The notes beneath the pieces were generated by a model, which saw only the letters and a list, made by a program, of their open reading frames with translations, was not told the origin of the DNA and searched no databases. Shown one piece after another: positions 8,572-16,914 of a stretch of 26,385 nucleotides of DNA (within the stretch, counting starts at the first letter, position 1; each line of letters opens with the position of its first letter). The translations under genes were made by a program, and so were the position numbers. The stretch comes from an uncultured Colwellia sp. (GTDB lineage: Bacteria > Pseudomonadota > Gammaproteobacteria > Enterobacterales > Alteromonadaceae). The stretch spans positions 1-26,385 of the forward strand of contig CAJWBY010000048.1 of the NCBI GenBank assembly GCA_913020705.1, written 5' to 3'.

Positions 8572-9111
8572 TTATTCCTGTGGTGGATATATTTTAGGAG
8601 GGCCTGGGTAACTCGCTTGCGAAAAATTCTCAGGCTGAGTATACCAACTCATCGTGATCAGTTTGCATAAAGCAGCATAGCCTGTTCTTTTTAATGCAAA
8701 CATACTGTTTTTCCATCCCTCTAGAAAACTTTCAATTTGATCATTGGATGCTAAAGACCAATCAATAGTTTGTGCGCCTGCAAAGTATCGTAAAGTAGAA
8801 GAGCCTAAAAGATCAAAAAGCTGTTGAAGTTGTTTTTGAGAGTGTTCACCTAATGATGAAATTTGATGATCAATCGAAATAAGTAATCGCTGTTCTGCTT
8901 CTTTTCCGAGTATCCCCGGATAATTAGCTTTTAATATTATAGGGGCAAGCGCTAATAATAACTGAGTATCGGCTGAGTTTAGAAAACTGAAATGTTGTAA
9001 ATCGTTTTTACTGGGCTTTACTAAAGATAAAGCAGACAAGCTGCTACCAGCCAACAAGACTGCACTACCCAGTAAACCGACTTTTAAAAAATCTCTACGA
9101 CTGGTTTTCAC
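8572..9111 (-). CDS. Tat-exported small subunit of the GMC dehydrogenase (gluconate 2-dehydrogenase subunit 3-like)
   Basis: A 179-residue protein with a twin-arginine signal: TSRRDFLKVG (residues 3-12), then a hydrophobic stretch rich in Gly, Ala, Leu and Ser up to about residue 30. The rest is helical, ending in FLEGWKNSMFALKRTGYAAL and SYPGPPKIYPP, a pattern typical of small subunits partnering GMC dehydrogenases such as gluconate, sorbitol or fructose dehydrogenase. Such subunits carry the signal for the signal-less flavoprotein. The start is GTG at 9111 (an overlapping ATG at 9113 runs straight into a stop). Only a weak Shine-Dalgarno is visible. It is first in a two-gene operon. No cytochrome c subunit gene is adjacent. 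Confidence 0.8.
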   Translation of the reverse strand: MKTSRRDFLKVGLLGSAVLLAGSSLSALSLVKPSKNDLQHFSFLNSADTQLLLALAPIILKANYPGILGKEAEQRLLISIDHQISSLGEHSQKQLQQLFDLLGSSTLRYFAGAQTIDWSLASNDQIESFLEGWKNSMFALKRTGYAALCKLITMSWYTQPENFSQASYPGPPKIYPPQE

Positions 9112-9232
9112 ATAAACACCAAGAATTAGAAAGGCAACACCAACTGGTATTACCTGTTAATTATTAATGAAAAGATAAAGGATAATTACAACAAAGTCTA
9201 GAAGCTTGTGCTGAACTATATTATTTACAGAT

Positions 9233-10108
9233 CTATTCTAGAGAAATTGTTTGACCAATCATCACTGTTTCATTAGCTTCAACGACATGATTGTTAGTAT
9301 TGGCAGCTTCTAAACAAACAAATTCATTTTCAGCTCCTTGATGAATATCCTTCATGTTATTTGCTAACTCAGTTCCAGGATTCCATAACACCCATTGCTG
9401 ACAATTTGTTGATAGAACTTTGATGGTTCTTTGCCATTGTTTATCTTCAATTGAGCAAACCTTGTTACCATAATAAATACGGTCAATTTCTCCCAAACAA
9501 TGATCTAAAGGAGCACACTGCTGCTTTTTTCCTGTAACTTTATCATCAAACAGAAATTCAGCTAACGGCGTAACAAGGGTATTTCCTGGGTTACTCACTG
9601 CGAAATAACTGTGTAATGCGCCTGAATATTCAAAGGCCTGTGATGATAAGTTACTGATAAATAATTTTTGTTCAAAACATTCTGAAAAAATAAGCACTTG
9701 CTTTAGTTGATAACGATGAGGCCAAAGTGTGTTTTCATCAGATCCTGATAAGAACAATGTTATTTCGATGTTACCTTTAGTAATCGTCACGTCATCAAGC
9801 TGCCAATTCCTTTGACGAGCAAAACCATGATTACCAGCCGTTTCACCACTTGGTGCTTGATAAGGTCCAAACCATGGCCAACATAAAGGTATACCGCCTC
9901 TTATGGCTGTTCCTTGCTCAAAAATAACGTCTTTGCTTAACCAAAAAACTGGCTTTTGATTCACAGGCTGCCATGCGAGTACATGCCCACCGTATAAACT
10001 TACTTTTGCAGTACAAGTATTATGGATAATTTCCAGCAGGTTAATTTGATCTGTTAGCGAAACTTGCTTAACTTGACCAAATTCATTTTCAGCAATAATG
10101 GATGTCAT
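9233..10108 (-). CDS. yeaD: D-hexose-6-phosphate mutarotase (YeaD family)
   Basis: A 291-residue cytosolic epimerase of the aldose 1-epimerase superfamily that interconverts alpha and beta anomers of glucose-6-phosphate-type sugars (E. coli YeaD is of similar length). Family motifs: YGGHVLAWQP (39-48), RGGIPLCWPWFGP (70-82), GNHGFARQRNW (92-102, H94), ALHSYFAVS (H166, expected acid) and FVCLEAANTN near residue 268 (expected catalytic Glu). The ATG at 10108 has GAGGT upstream at 10114-10118. It stands alone, between the GMC pair and a terminator, so it probably has its own promoter. Mechanistically related to nearby pgi only as part of hexose-phosphate metabolism. Confidence 0.92.
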   Translation of the reverse strand: MTSIIAENEFGQVKQVSLTDQINLLEIIHNTCTAKVSLYGGHVLAWQPVNQKPVFWLSKDVIFEQGTAIRGGIPLCWPWFGPYQAPSGETAGNHGFARQRNWQLDDVTITKGNIEITLFLSGSDENTLWPHRYQLKQVLIFSECFEQKLFISNLSSQAFEYSGALHSYFAVSNPGNTLVTPLAEFLFDDKVTGKKQQCAPLDHCLGEIDRIYYGNKVCSIEDKQWQRTIKVLSTNCQQWVLWNPGTELANNMKDIHQGAENEFVCLEAANTNNHVVEANETVMIGQTISLE

Positions 10109-10215
10109 ATAACCTCGAAGGTTTGCTATAAAGTAATAAGGGGATAATAAAATACACCAACAAAGGATGATAGCTTAAAAGTATTCTAGTATAAGATCTT
10201 TACACTATTATAAAT

Positions 10216-10249
10216 AAAAAAACGCTAAACGATTGCTCGTTTAGCGTTT
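10216..10249 (-). terminator. Rho-independent terminator of the amidohydrolase operon
   Basis: A 13-bp perfect stem, AAACGCTAAACGA / TCGTTTAGCGTTT, with a TTGC loop (10220-10249). A run of seven A on the plus strand at 10216-10222 is a T-run in minus-strand RNA. It lies 30 bases after the stop of the gene at 10279. Confidence 0.92.
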
Positions 10250-10278
10250 CAAATAAGGCATTATTCTACAAGTAAAAG

Positions 10279-11556
10279 TTACTTAGTGTAACCTCTTGGC
10301 ATGTCGCTCTTTGTGGTATAACGTTTACGCAACTCATCTTGACGACTCTGTGTTGAATATTCTTTACCGCCTATCCACATTTTATCAACTTTAGTACTTA
10401 GTTCGAATGGGTCTGCACTCCATAATACTAAGTCCGCTTTTTTACCAACAGCAATTCGCCCAGCGTTAATATTAAAAGCATCTGCTACGTTAGCAGTAAC
10501 AGCGGCGAGTGCTTGCTCTCTAGTTAAGCCATTTGCTATAGCGTTGCCAGCTTCAAAACGTAACTGGTACAAGTTATGTGCATCATGTACTGCTAGAGCA
10601 ACATTGATACCTGCTTTAGTTAATTTTGCAGTATTATCAAGTGATGAATGAAGAGAGTCAAAGCTACTTGGCAAATTATCTAAAGCGCCAAAAATAACAG
10701 GTACTTTCGCTGCAGCGATTTGCTCTGAGATCAATATTGCATCTGCACCGCCAGCGATAACTAAATCTATATTAAATTCAGCTTTTAACTTAAGCAGTTC
10801 CAATAAATCAGTTGCGCGATCAGCATAAGCAACAAGTGGCTTGTCACCTGCTAAAAGTGCATTCATGATTTTTTCATCACGTTTTAGTTCTTTAGGTGTT
10901 TTACTTTTTTCGTCAGCTTTTTTATCTTTTTTCGCTGATTTAGCTTCTTCAGCTGCTTTCGTTAATGCTTTTTGCGCATCATCAAGCTCGTTACGTAACT
11001 TTTGTAAATTCAAAGCACGTGAACCACTACTTTTTGCGCCTAAGTCAATGATTACCGCATTTTCTTTGATAAAGACACTGTCGAATTCACCAGATAAGTC
11101 TGTAACAAAAGTTTGCCCTTTGAACATGCTATCGCCACCACCAGGTACGGTTACGTTGCTGGTGATACCACCTTTACGCGTATATGGAACAACGGTAGAA
11201 AGTGGATTATAGGCTAATGATGCATCAAAAGTGATGTCAGCTTTTTTGTCTCTTGCATCGCGGGTTCTAGATACTGCATTGACTTCAACTAAACCGAGAG
11301 AATTCATTGAACCTATTAGCCCTGGCGTTAGTATTTTACCCATCGCATCAAAAACAACATCAGCGTCAATTTTCTCAGGGTTTATCGCAATAATTTTTCC
11401 ATTATCAATAACCACTGTAGCATTAGTTAAAACGCCCTGTTCAGTAACCGTATGAATGGTTGCATTTGTGATCGCTAAGCTTTCTGCATTTGCACTACAA
11501 ATTGTAGACAAAGCAAGTGCAACTAATGAGGCTTTAAATAGTTTTATTTTATTCAT
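10279..11556 (-). CDS. Exported amidohydrolase-like protein lacking the metal-binding HxH motif
   Basis: A 425-residue protein with a signal peptide (MNKIKLFK, then a hydrophobic run ending SANA at 24). The fold is that of the amidohydrolase superfamily: composite beta-sandwich ends (TVVIDNGKIIAI; C-terminal ADLVLWSADPF) around a barrel. The usual D-x-H-x-H strand is replaced by LTPGLIGSMNSLG, so M84 and S86 stand where the upstream paralogue has H109 and H111. A VHDAHN segment remains near the expected C-terminal Asp. A Lys/Asp/Glu-rich stretch around SAKKDKKADEKSK interrupts the barrel. It follows the lipoprotein paralogue by 2 bases. Its Shine-Dalgarno GGGAGGGG is inside the end of that gene. 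It is probably non-catalytic or unusual. Confidence 0.82.
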   Translation of the reverse strand: MNKIKLFKASLVALALSTICSANAESLAITNATIHTVTEQGVLTNATVVIDNGKIIAINPEKIDADVVFDAMGKILTPGLIGSMNSLGLVEVNAVSRTRDARDKKADITFDASLAYNPLSTVVPYTRKGGITSNVTVPGGGDSMFKGQTFVTDLSGEFDSVFIKENAVIIDLGAKSSGSRALNLQKLRNELDDAQKALTKAAEEAKSAKKDKKADEKSKTPKELKRDEKIMNALLAGDKPLVAYADRATDLLELLKLKAEFNIDLVIAGGADAILISEQIAAAKVPVIFGALDNLPSSFDSLHSSLDNTAKLTKAGINVALAVHDAHNLYQLRFEAGNAIANGLTREQALAAVTANVADAFNINAGRIAVGKKADLVLWSADPFELSTKVDKMWIGGKEYSTQSRQDELRKRYTTKSDMPRGYTK

Positions 11557-11558
11557 GA

Positions 11559-12983
11559 TTATTCCCCTCCCTTTTGAGGTGAAACAGGTACTTCAGGTTG
11601 ACCTAACATAAAGTCACTTTTTGCTTGGTATTTATCATCAAAGCGGTCATACACTTTTGCGCCATCGACAAATACTTGTTCTGCTTGTGCATAAACACTA
11701 AAAGGGCTTTGATTCCACAGTACAACATCAGCATTTTTACCGGCTTCTAAGCTACCTGTTTTATCATCAATACCTAAAGATTTAGCTGCGTTTAAAGTGA
11801 TCCAACGAATAGCTTCTGCTGGTTTTAAAGCAAAACCATTTTCATTCGCGCGATACATCACTTTCCCTGCTTCTTGATTCAGACGTTGAATAGTACTACT
11901 AGAATCTGAATGAACAACGGCACACGAATTCTTCACGGCATTAACTACCGCAACGTTTTCATGGATCATGTCGTAAGCTTCCATTTTGAAACCCCACCAA
12001 TCAGGCCACATAGCTGCACAGTTACCATTTTCTGCTAATATATCAGCAATTTTATAACCTTCAACTGCATGATGGAAAGTACCTGATTTATAGTTAAACT
12101 CTTTACCTAAATCAATCATCATTGCCATTTCTTCAGCTTTATAACAATGATTGTGAATTAATATTTCACCGTCAAGCACGCCACGCAGGGTATCAAGCTC
12201 TAAATCTCGTGCTGGAGCTAGTGGGTTCTTACCCGCTTCGTAGTCACGGTCATATTTTTCCCAAGCACTTTTATATTCAGTAGCTTCTGCCCAAGCCATA
12301 CGGTACCCAGCCATATTCCCCATTCGGGTAGAAGGTAAAACCTTACGACTGCCGTAAACACGTTTAGGGTTTTCACCACAAGCCATTTTCAAACCGTAAG
12401 GTGCTTCTGGAAACTTCATACCTTGCATAGTATGACTTGGCACATTACGAAGGGTTACACCACGCCCACCAAATAAATTGGCAGAGCCCGGGAGTATTTG
12501 CATTGTTGTCACACCGCCAGCGCGAGCAGCATTAAAGCCCGGATCTTGTGGCCATATACTATGTTCAGACCAAACTTCAGACGTGTTTGGTGAGGTCATT
12601 TCATTTCCGTCTGAATGAGACTCAGCCGAAGGGCTTGGATAAACCCCTAAATGTGAATGCACATCAATAACACCTGGAGTTAACCATTTACCAGTACCAT
12701 CAATTTCTACGGCACCTGCACCTGATAGGTTTTTGCCAACTTGAGAAATTTTACCGTCAGTCATGAGAACGTCTGCATTATCAATGCGCTCACCATTACC
12801 AATTAATACCGTAGTATTTTTGATTAATGTCGTTTGCTTAGGTAAAGGTTGATAGGTACTTGGGTAAGGATTTTTGTTAATAGACACTTTTGGGTCTTGT
12901 TGCTCTGATTGTAAACAGCCAGATAACGCTATCGATACGCTAATTGCCAACAACGTAGGCGCGATGCTTTGCTTGATATGCAT
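11559..12983 (-). CDS. Amidohydrolase-family lipoprotein
   Basis: A 474-residue lipoprotein: signal sequence with lipobox LSGC (Cys23). Metal-site motifs of the amidohydrolase superfamily are present: DVHSHLG (D107, H109, H111), a central LIHNHCYKA, a later TFHHAVEGYKIA, and VVHSDSSST supplying the catalytic Asp. The C-terminal LEAGKNADVVLWNQSPF closes the beta-sandwich. Substrate unknown; related proteins are annotated as imidazolonepropionase-like or peptide/cyclic-amide hydrolases. The frame extends to a TTG at 13031, but the ATG at 12983 has AGGAAG 7 bases upstream and puts the signal peptide at the N-terminus. It is the first gene of a two-gene operon with the HxH-less paralogue. Confidence 0.88.
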   Translation of the reverse strand: MHIKQSIAPTLLAISVSIALSGCLQSEQQDPKVSINKNPYPSTYQPLPKQTTLIKNTTVLIGNGERIDNADVLMTDGKISQVGKNLSGAGAVEIDGTGKWLTPGVIDVHSHLGVYPSPSAESHSDGNEMTSPNTSEVWSEHSIWPQDPGFNAARAGGVTTMQILPGSANLFGGRGVTLRNVPSHTMQGMKFPEAPYGLKMACGENPKRVYGSRKVLPSTRMGNMAGYRMAWAEATEYKSAWEKYDRDYEAGKNPLAPARDLELDTLRGVLDGEILIHNHCYKAEEMAMMIDLGKEFNYKSGTFHHAVEGYKIADILAENGNCAAMWPDWWGFKMEAYDMIHENVAVVNAVKNSCAVVHSDSSSTIQRLNQEAGKVMYRANENGFALKPAEAIRWITLNAAKSLGIDDKTGSLEAGKNADVVLWNQSPFSVYAQAEQVFVDGAKVYDRFDDKYQAKSDFMLGQPEVPVSPQKGGE

Positions 12984-13105
12984 GTAATGCTTCCTGTGCG
13001 GATTATTATTTTTGGATTTAATCATTAACAATAAGATTATTTAATGAATACAGCAAGCGAAGCGCAGGTAATTAAGTTAAATGGTTATACATTTACGTTG
13101 AATGG

Positions 13106-13134
13106 ATTTCAAATATTATAAAGTGGTTTGAAAT
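13106..13134 (-). promoter_or_regulatory. Candidate promoter with flanking inverted repeat for the amidohydrolase operon
   Basis: ATTTCAAA (13106-13113) and TTTGAAAT (13127-13134) are exact inverted repeats with centres 21 bases apart. Between them, on the minus strand, lies TATAAT (plus 13115-13120), a consensus -10 box about 130 bases upstream of the lipoprotein start. No good -35 is visible, which would suit an activated or repressed promoter. The regulator is unknown. Confidence 0.4.
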
Positions 13135-13161
13135 TGTACTCAGGCACCGGTCAAAGTATGA

Positions 13162-13467
13162 CTAAAGCTCAAAATCACCAAAATCAAAATCAGTTGAAGT
13201 TTCTAATTTTTTTTTCGGTTGAGGGTCAAGTAATGAAGGTTGCAATTCTGGTACGACAATATCAATTATTTTTGTTTTGGGTATGGTGTTCTTACGTTTT
13301 TTACGCTGTTGGCAGCGCTTAACCACTTTTTGCTTATCATCAGACTTTAGGTTTATCCAGGTTTGACGTTCTTCACGCGTACGATAACAACCAAGACAGT
13401 TGCCTTTTTCATCTGATTGGCAAATACCAACACAAGGGCTAGGAACATCAAAAAATTCTAATTGCAT
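13162..13467 (-). CDS. DUF1289 protein with four-Cys motif and long basic tail
   Basis: A 101-residue protein. Residues 10-35 match DUF1289 (YdhL-like): SPCVGICQSDEKGNCLGC, with C12, C16, C24 and C27 in C-x3-C-x7-C-x2-C spacing, followed by YRTREERQTW. The four Cys could bind a metal or Fe-S centre, but this is inference. Beyond the domain lies a Lys/Arg-rich segment (KRCQQRKKRK) and an acidic end (DFDFGDFEL), making it longer than many family members. AAGG lies 5-6 bases before the ATG. It follows the SulP gene, with a hairpin between. Function unknown. Confidence 0.82.
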   Translation of the reverse strand: MQLEFFDVPSPCVGICQSDEKGNCLGCYRTREERQTWINLKSDDKQKVVKRCQQRKKRKNTIPKTKIIDIVVPELQPSLLDPQPKKKLETSTDFDFGDFEL

Positions 13468-13488
13468 AAAAACCTTCGGCCAAACGTT

Positions 13489-13522
13489 AAAAGCCTACAC
13501 ACTAATTGTAGCGTATAGGCTT
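13489..13522 (-). terminator. Terminator candidate after the SulP gene
   Basis: AAGCCTACAC (13491-13500) pairs with GTATAGGCTT (13513-13522), ten positions with one mismatch and a 12-base loop. It is followed in minus-strand RNA by four U. It begins 9 bases past the SulP stop and would separate SulP from the DUF1289 gene. The T-run is short, so termination may be partial. Confidence 0.5.
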
Positions 13523-13530
13523 AAATTTGT

Positions 13531-15060
13531 TTACGCTAATTTGTCACTAACAATGTGGTAATCAGGATCTTCTATAACATTAATTTCAACTAAGCTTCCA
13601 GCTTTAGTCAATAGCTCAGTACATTCACTACTTAAATGTCTTAAATGCATGGTTTTACCGCGTGATAAATAGCGCTCAGCTAAGGTATCAATGGCTTCAA
13701 TCGCAGAATGGTCAACAACACGTGAGTTTTTGAATTCAACAATAACGTCGTCGCTGTCTTTGTCCATATCAAACTGTTCTAAAAAGTTTGAAATAGATCC
13801 AAAAAATAATGGGCCAGTAACGTCATAAACTGTGGACCCTTCATCATTTGTAGAGCGATGAACAATAACGTGCTTAGCATGTTCCCACGCAAAAACTAAT
13901 GCTGAAACAATAACACCAACAACAACGGCTATCGCTAAATCAGATATTACTGTAACGCCTGAAACAAGAATAATGACAAACGCATCTGCTTTGGGTACCT
14001 TGCCTAAGATGCGGAAACTTGACCATTCAAAGGTACCGATAACAACAATAAACATTACGCCAACTAATGCAGCTAGTGGAATTTGTTCAATTAAACCTGA
14101 TGCAAATAAGATAAAACCAAGTAAGGCTAATGCTGCAGTAATACCTGAAGCACGACCTCGTCCACCGGAGTTCACGTTGATCATTGATTGACCGATCATC
14201 GCACAACCACCCATACCTCCGAAAAATCCTGTAACCGTATTTGCTGCACCCTGTGCAATACATTCTTTGTTACCACGGCCACGTGTGCCGGTTAATTCAT
14301 CGATAAGGGTCAAGGTTAATAATGATTCAATTAAACCTATCGCCGCTAAAACTAACGCGAATGGAAATATAATTCTTAGCATCTCTAAATCAAAAGGTAC
14401 GCTAGGTATACTGAATGTGGGTAACCCGCCAGCAATAGAAGCAACATCACCGACTAATTTAGTATCAAGTTTAATACCATAAACTAAGAATGAAACAGCA
14501 ACAATTGCCACAAGGGTTGAAGGAACAGCTTTCGTTAATTTCGGGAAAAAGTGAATAATTGCCATGGTTAAAATAATTAACCCTGCCATTGTATAAAGTG
14601 GTGTACCTTGCATCCATTCTAATTCACCCAATTCATTGGTGATTTTAAATTGCCCTAACTGCGCTAAAAATATAACAATGGCTAAACCATTTACGAACCC
14701 GAGCATGACAGGATGTGGTACTAATCGAATAAATTTACCCAGTTTAAATATACCTGCCAGTATTTGCAGCAAACCAGTAAGTACTACCGTAGCGAATAAA
14801 TATTCCACCCCATGAATAGCAACTAAACTCACCATAACAACAGCCATAGCACCTGTTGCGCCGGAAATCATTCCTGGACGACCACCAAAAACAGAGGTGA
14901 TTAAACCAACCATAAAGGCAGCATACAAACCAACCAGAGGGTCAACTCCAGCAACAAATGCAAAAGCTACAGCTTCAGGCACTAGCGCTAAGGCAACGGT
15001 AAATCCTGAAAGAACATCGTTCTTCAGGTTAGAAACTTTACTGGCATGTAATTCGAACAT
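13531..15060 (-). CDS. SulP-family inorganic anion transporter with STAS domain
   Basis: An inner-membrane transporter of 509 residues. The N-terminal ~380 residues carry many hydrophobic segments of the SulP/SLC26 fold, including LVPEAVAFAFVAGVDPLVGLY (the first conserved signature), GGRPGMISGATGAMAVVMV, and GGMGGCAMIGQSMINVNSGG. The C-terminal ~100 residues form a STAS domain (VYDVTGPLFFGS ... VVDHSAIEAIDTLAERY). Substrate is not readable from sequence; sulfate, bicarbonate or dicarboxylate are options in this family. The frame extends to a TTG at 15126. The ATG at 15060 is preferred because a GAGAG lies about 5 bases ahead and family similarity starts here. Confidence 0.9.
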   Translation of the reverse strand: MFELHASKVSNLKNDVLSGFTVALALVPEAVAFAFVAGVDPLVGLYAAFMVGLITSVFGGRPGMISGATGAMAVVMVSLVAIHGVEYLFATVVLTGLLQILAGIFKLGKFIRLVPHPVMLGFVNGLAIVIFLAQLGQFKITNELGELEWMQGTPLYTMAGLIILTMAIIHFFPKLTKAVPSTLVAIVAVSFLVYGIKLDTKLVGDVASIAGGLPTFSIPSVPFDLEMLRIIFPFALVLAAIGLIESLLTLTLIDELTGTRGRGNKECIAQGAANTVTGFFGGMGGCAMIGQSMINVNSGGRGRASGITAALALLGFILFASGLIEQIPLAALVGVMFIVVIGTFEWSSFRILGKVPKADAFVIILVSGVTVISDLAIAVVVGVIVSALVFAWEHAKHVIVHRSTNDEGSTVYDVTGPLFFGSISNFLEQFDMDKDSDDVIVEFKNSRVVDHSAIEAIDTLAERYLSRGKTMHLRHLSSECTELLTKAGSLVEINVIEDPDYHIVSDKLA

Positions 15061-15193
15061 TGCACTCTCATTATGTGGATAGTAGGTATAACCTGATGGC
15101 ATCCTAATAATAGGAAAATTTAACAATAAATGTTAATTGACTTATTTGAGAGGATATCAAGGTAAAAGCGCGGGAATACTATAGATTTACAGT

Positions 15194-15233
15194 AAAAATG
15201 TCAATAACAAGCCCAGTATCTACTCGTTATTGA
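15194..15233 (-). terminator. Weak terminator candidate after pgi
   Basis: TCAATAAC (15201-15208) and GTTATTGA (15226-15233) form an 8-bp stem with a 17-base loop. After CA, five T follow on the minus strand (plus A-run 15194-15198). The loop is long and the stem AT-rich, so this is tentative. Confidence 0.3.
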
Positions 15234-15246
15234 CCATATTCTAATG

Positions 15247-16863
15247 CTATTTTTTGCAGGAGCTGGTAAAACGCTTGATTAAGCTTTGGCTTGAACCAGA
15301 CAACATTGAAGTTTCTCCGCCATTCATTGCTGATAAAATGCTGTTACCTAACTGTTTTCCTAATTCAACACCCCATTGGTCAAATGAGTTTAACTGCCAA
15401 ATGACACCTTGAACAAAAATCTTATGTTCATAAAGCGCGAGCAATGCGCCTAAATTTTCAGGCGTCATATCTTCTAGTAAAAGTGTGTTGCTAGGTGTAT
15501 TACCCTTCATAGTTTTATGAGAAGAAATTCTTGATATCTCTTGTACATCAACACCGGCGACTCTTAATTCCTCTTCCACTTCCGCTAATGTTTTTCCACG
15601 CATTAATGCTTCACTTTGTGCAAAACAATTAGCCACTAAAACTTGATGATGCTCAGGTAAGTTACTGCTGCCTTTTAAGCAAACAATAAAGTCAGTAGGA
15701 ATAATATCGTCACTTTGATGCATTAATTGCATAAAAGCATGCTGACCATTTGTACCTTCTTGACCAAAAACGGTTGGCGCTGTTTGCCATGCTAACTTTT
15801 CACCCGAATTTGACACTGACTTGCCATTACTCTCCATGTCAGTTTGTTGCAGGTAACCAGGTAAAGCGCGAAGAGAATGATCATAAGGTAAAATAGCTAA
15901 GCTTGAATATTGTAAAGCGTTACGATTCCAAATACCGAATAATGCCATTAACACCGGCATGTTTTGCTCAAGGGGAGTATTTTGAAAATGTTGATCCATT
16001 TCATAAGCGCCCTGCTTCATCTTATTGAAATTTTCATTCCCTATCACTAATGCCAGTGGTAAACCTACTGCAGACCAAAGCGAAAAACGTCCACCAACCC
16101 AATCCCACATAGGTAATATATTTTTTTCTAAAACGCCGAATTCAGTCGCTTTAACGATATTAGTACTTACCGCGAACCACTGTTTTTCTATAATATCAGC
16201 ATCAGAAGCGTGTTTAAGCATCCAATTTTTAACAGCAAGGGCATTTAATAATGTTTCTTGGGTAGTAAATGTTTTTGAAATAACAACAACTAGCGTGGTA
16301 TTAGCACTTAGTTTAGCTAATTTTTCTTCGACAGCTGCGCCATCAACGTTAGCTATAACATGGGCATTTAAGCCAGTTGTATGAAAAGTATTTAACGCAG
16401 AGAGCGTAACCTTAATGCCGTAATATGAACCGCCAATACCAATGGCAATGACATCAGTGAATTTTTCACCAGAAGCTGATAATAATTTCCCACCACTTAC
16501 ATCATCAACAATTTGAGCCATGTGCTGTTCAGTTGCGATAACTTCGTAAGCTTCTGCGCCTAAAACTTCTTGTTTGATTTTGTCTGGAGAACGAAGAACC
16601 GTATGGAGCACGGCACGTTTCTCAGTATTATTAATTATTTCACCTGAGAACTGTGCTTTAATTTTTTCTGTTAAATTTGACGTTTCGGCTAGTTGAAAAA
16701 GCTGTTGAAGTTCTGTTTTGGTAATGTTTTGTTTGGAGTAATCAAGGTACAAGCCCTGTGAACTTGTTGAAAAATTATCGGCTCGTTTTACATCTGCAAA
16801 TAAAGAACGTATTGAGCGTGACTTACTTTGAGCGGCTAATTGTTTTAGAGCTGTGATATCCAT
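15247..16863 (-). CDS. pgi: Glucose-6-phosphate isomerase
   Basis: Cytosolic enzyme interconverting glucose-6-phosphate and fructose-6-phosphate, 538 residues (E. coli 549). Signatures: IGIGGSYYGIKVTLSAL (sugar-phosphate binding), WVGGRFSLWSAVGLPLAL, and LPGYLQQTDMESNGKSV containing the catalytic Glu344. GTNGQHAFMQLMHQ carries His375 and GVELGKQLG carries Lys503, the other two catalytic residues. The ATG at 16863 has only a weak Shine-Dalgarno. It lies directly downstream of galU but behind a hairpin, so it is either read through or has its own promoter in the 60 bases between. Here it can feed glucose-6-phosphate toward UDP-sugar synthesis. Confidence 0.98.
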   Translation of the reverse strand: MDITALKQLAAQSKSRSIRSLFADVKRADNFSTSSQGLYLDYSKQNITKTELQQLFQLAETSNLTEKIKAQFSGEIINNTEKRAVLHTVLRSPDKIKQEVLGAEAYEVIATEQHMAQIVDDVSGGKLLSASGEKFTDVIAIGIGGSYYGIKVTLSALNTFHTTGLNAHVIANVDGAAVEEKLAKLSANTTLVVVISKTFTTQETLLNALAVKNWMLKHASDADIIEKQWFAVSTNIVKATEFGVLEKNILPMWDWVGGRFSLWSAVGLPLALVIGNENFNKMKQGAYEMDQHFQNTPLEQNMPVLMALFGIWNRNALQYSSLAILPYDHSLRALPGYLQQTDMESNGKSVSNSGEKLAWQTAPTVFGQEGTNGQHAFMQLMHQSDDIIPTDFIVCLKGSSNLPEHHQVLVANCFAQSEALMRGKTLAEVEEELRVAGVDVQEISRISSHKTMKGNTPSNTLLLEDMTPENLGALLALYEHKIFVQGVIWQLNSFDQWGVELGKQLGNSILSAMNGGETSMLSGSSQSLIKRFTSSCKK

Positions 16864-16914
16864 ATGATTACTTTTGTTATGACTCGTTATTTTCTGAGGA
16901 TAAAAAGGGGACTA

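Noticed and set aside
9133..9154. Imperfect palindrome (GGCAACACC / GGTATTACC) upstream of the Tat small-subunit gene
   Set aside because: Only 7 of 9 positions pair and there is no supporting second site, so it was not listed as an operator.
13128..13322. Plus-strand open frame of 64 codons overlapping the DUF1289 gene
   Set aside because: Antisense to the DUF1289 coding region with its four-Cys motif; no ribosome-binding site or recognisable domain.
15120..15136. TTAACA / TGTTAA inverted repeat upstream of the SulP gene
   Set aside because: Six-base AT-rich arms are expected by chance in DNA of this composition; no nearby promoter elements supported it.
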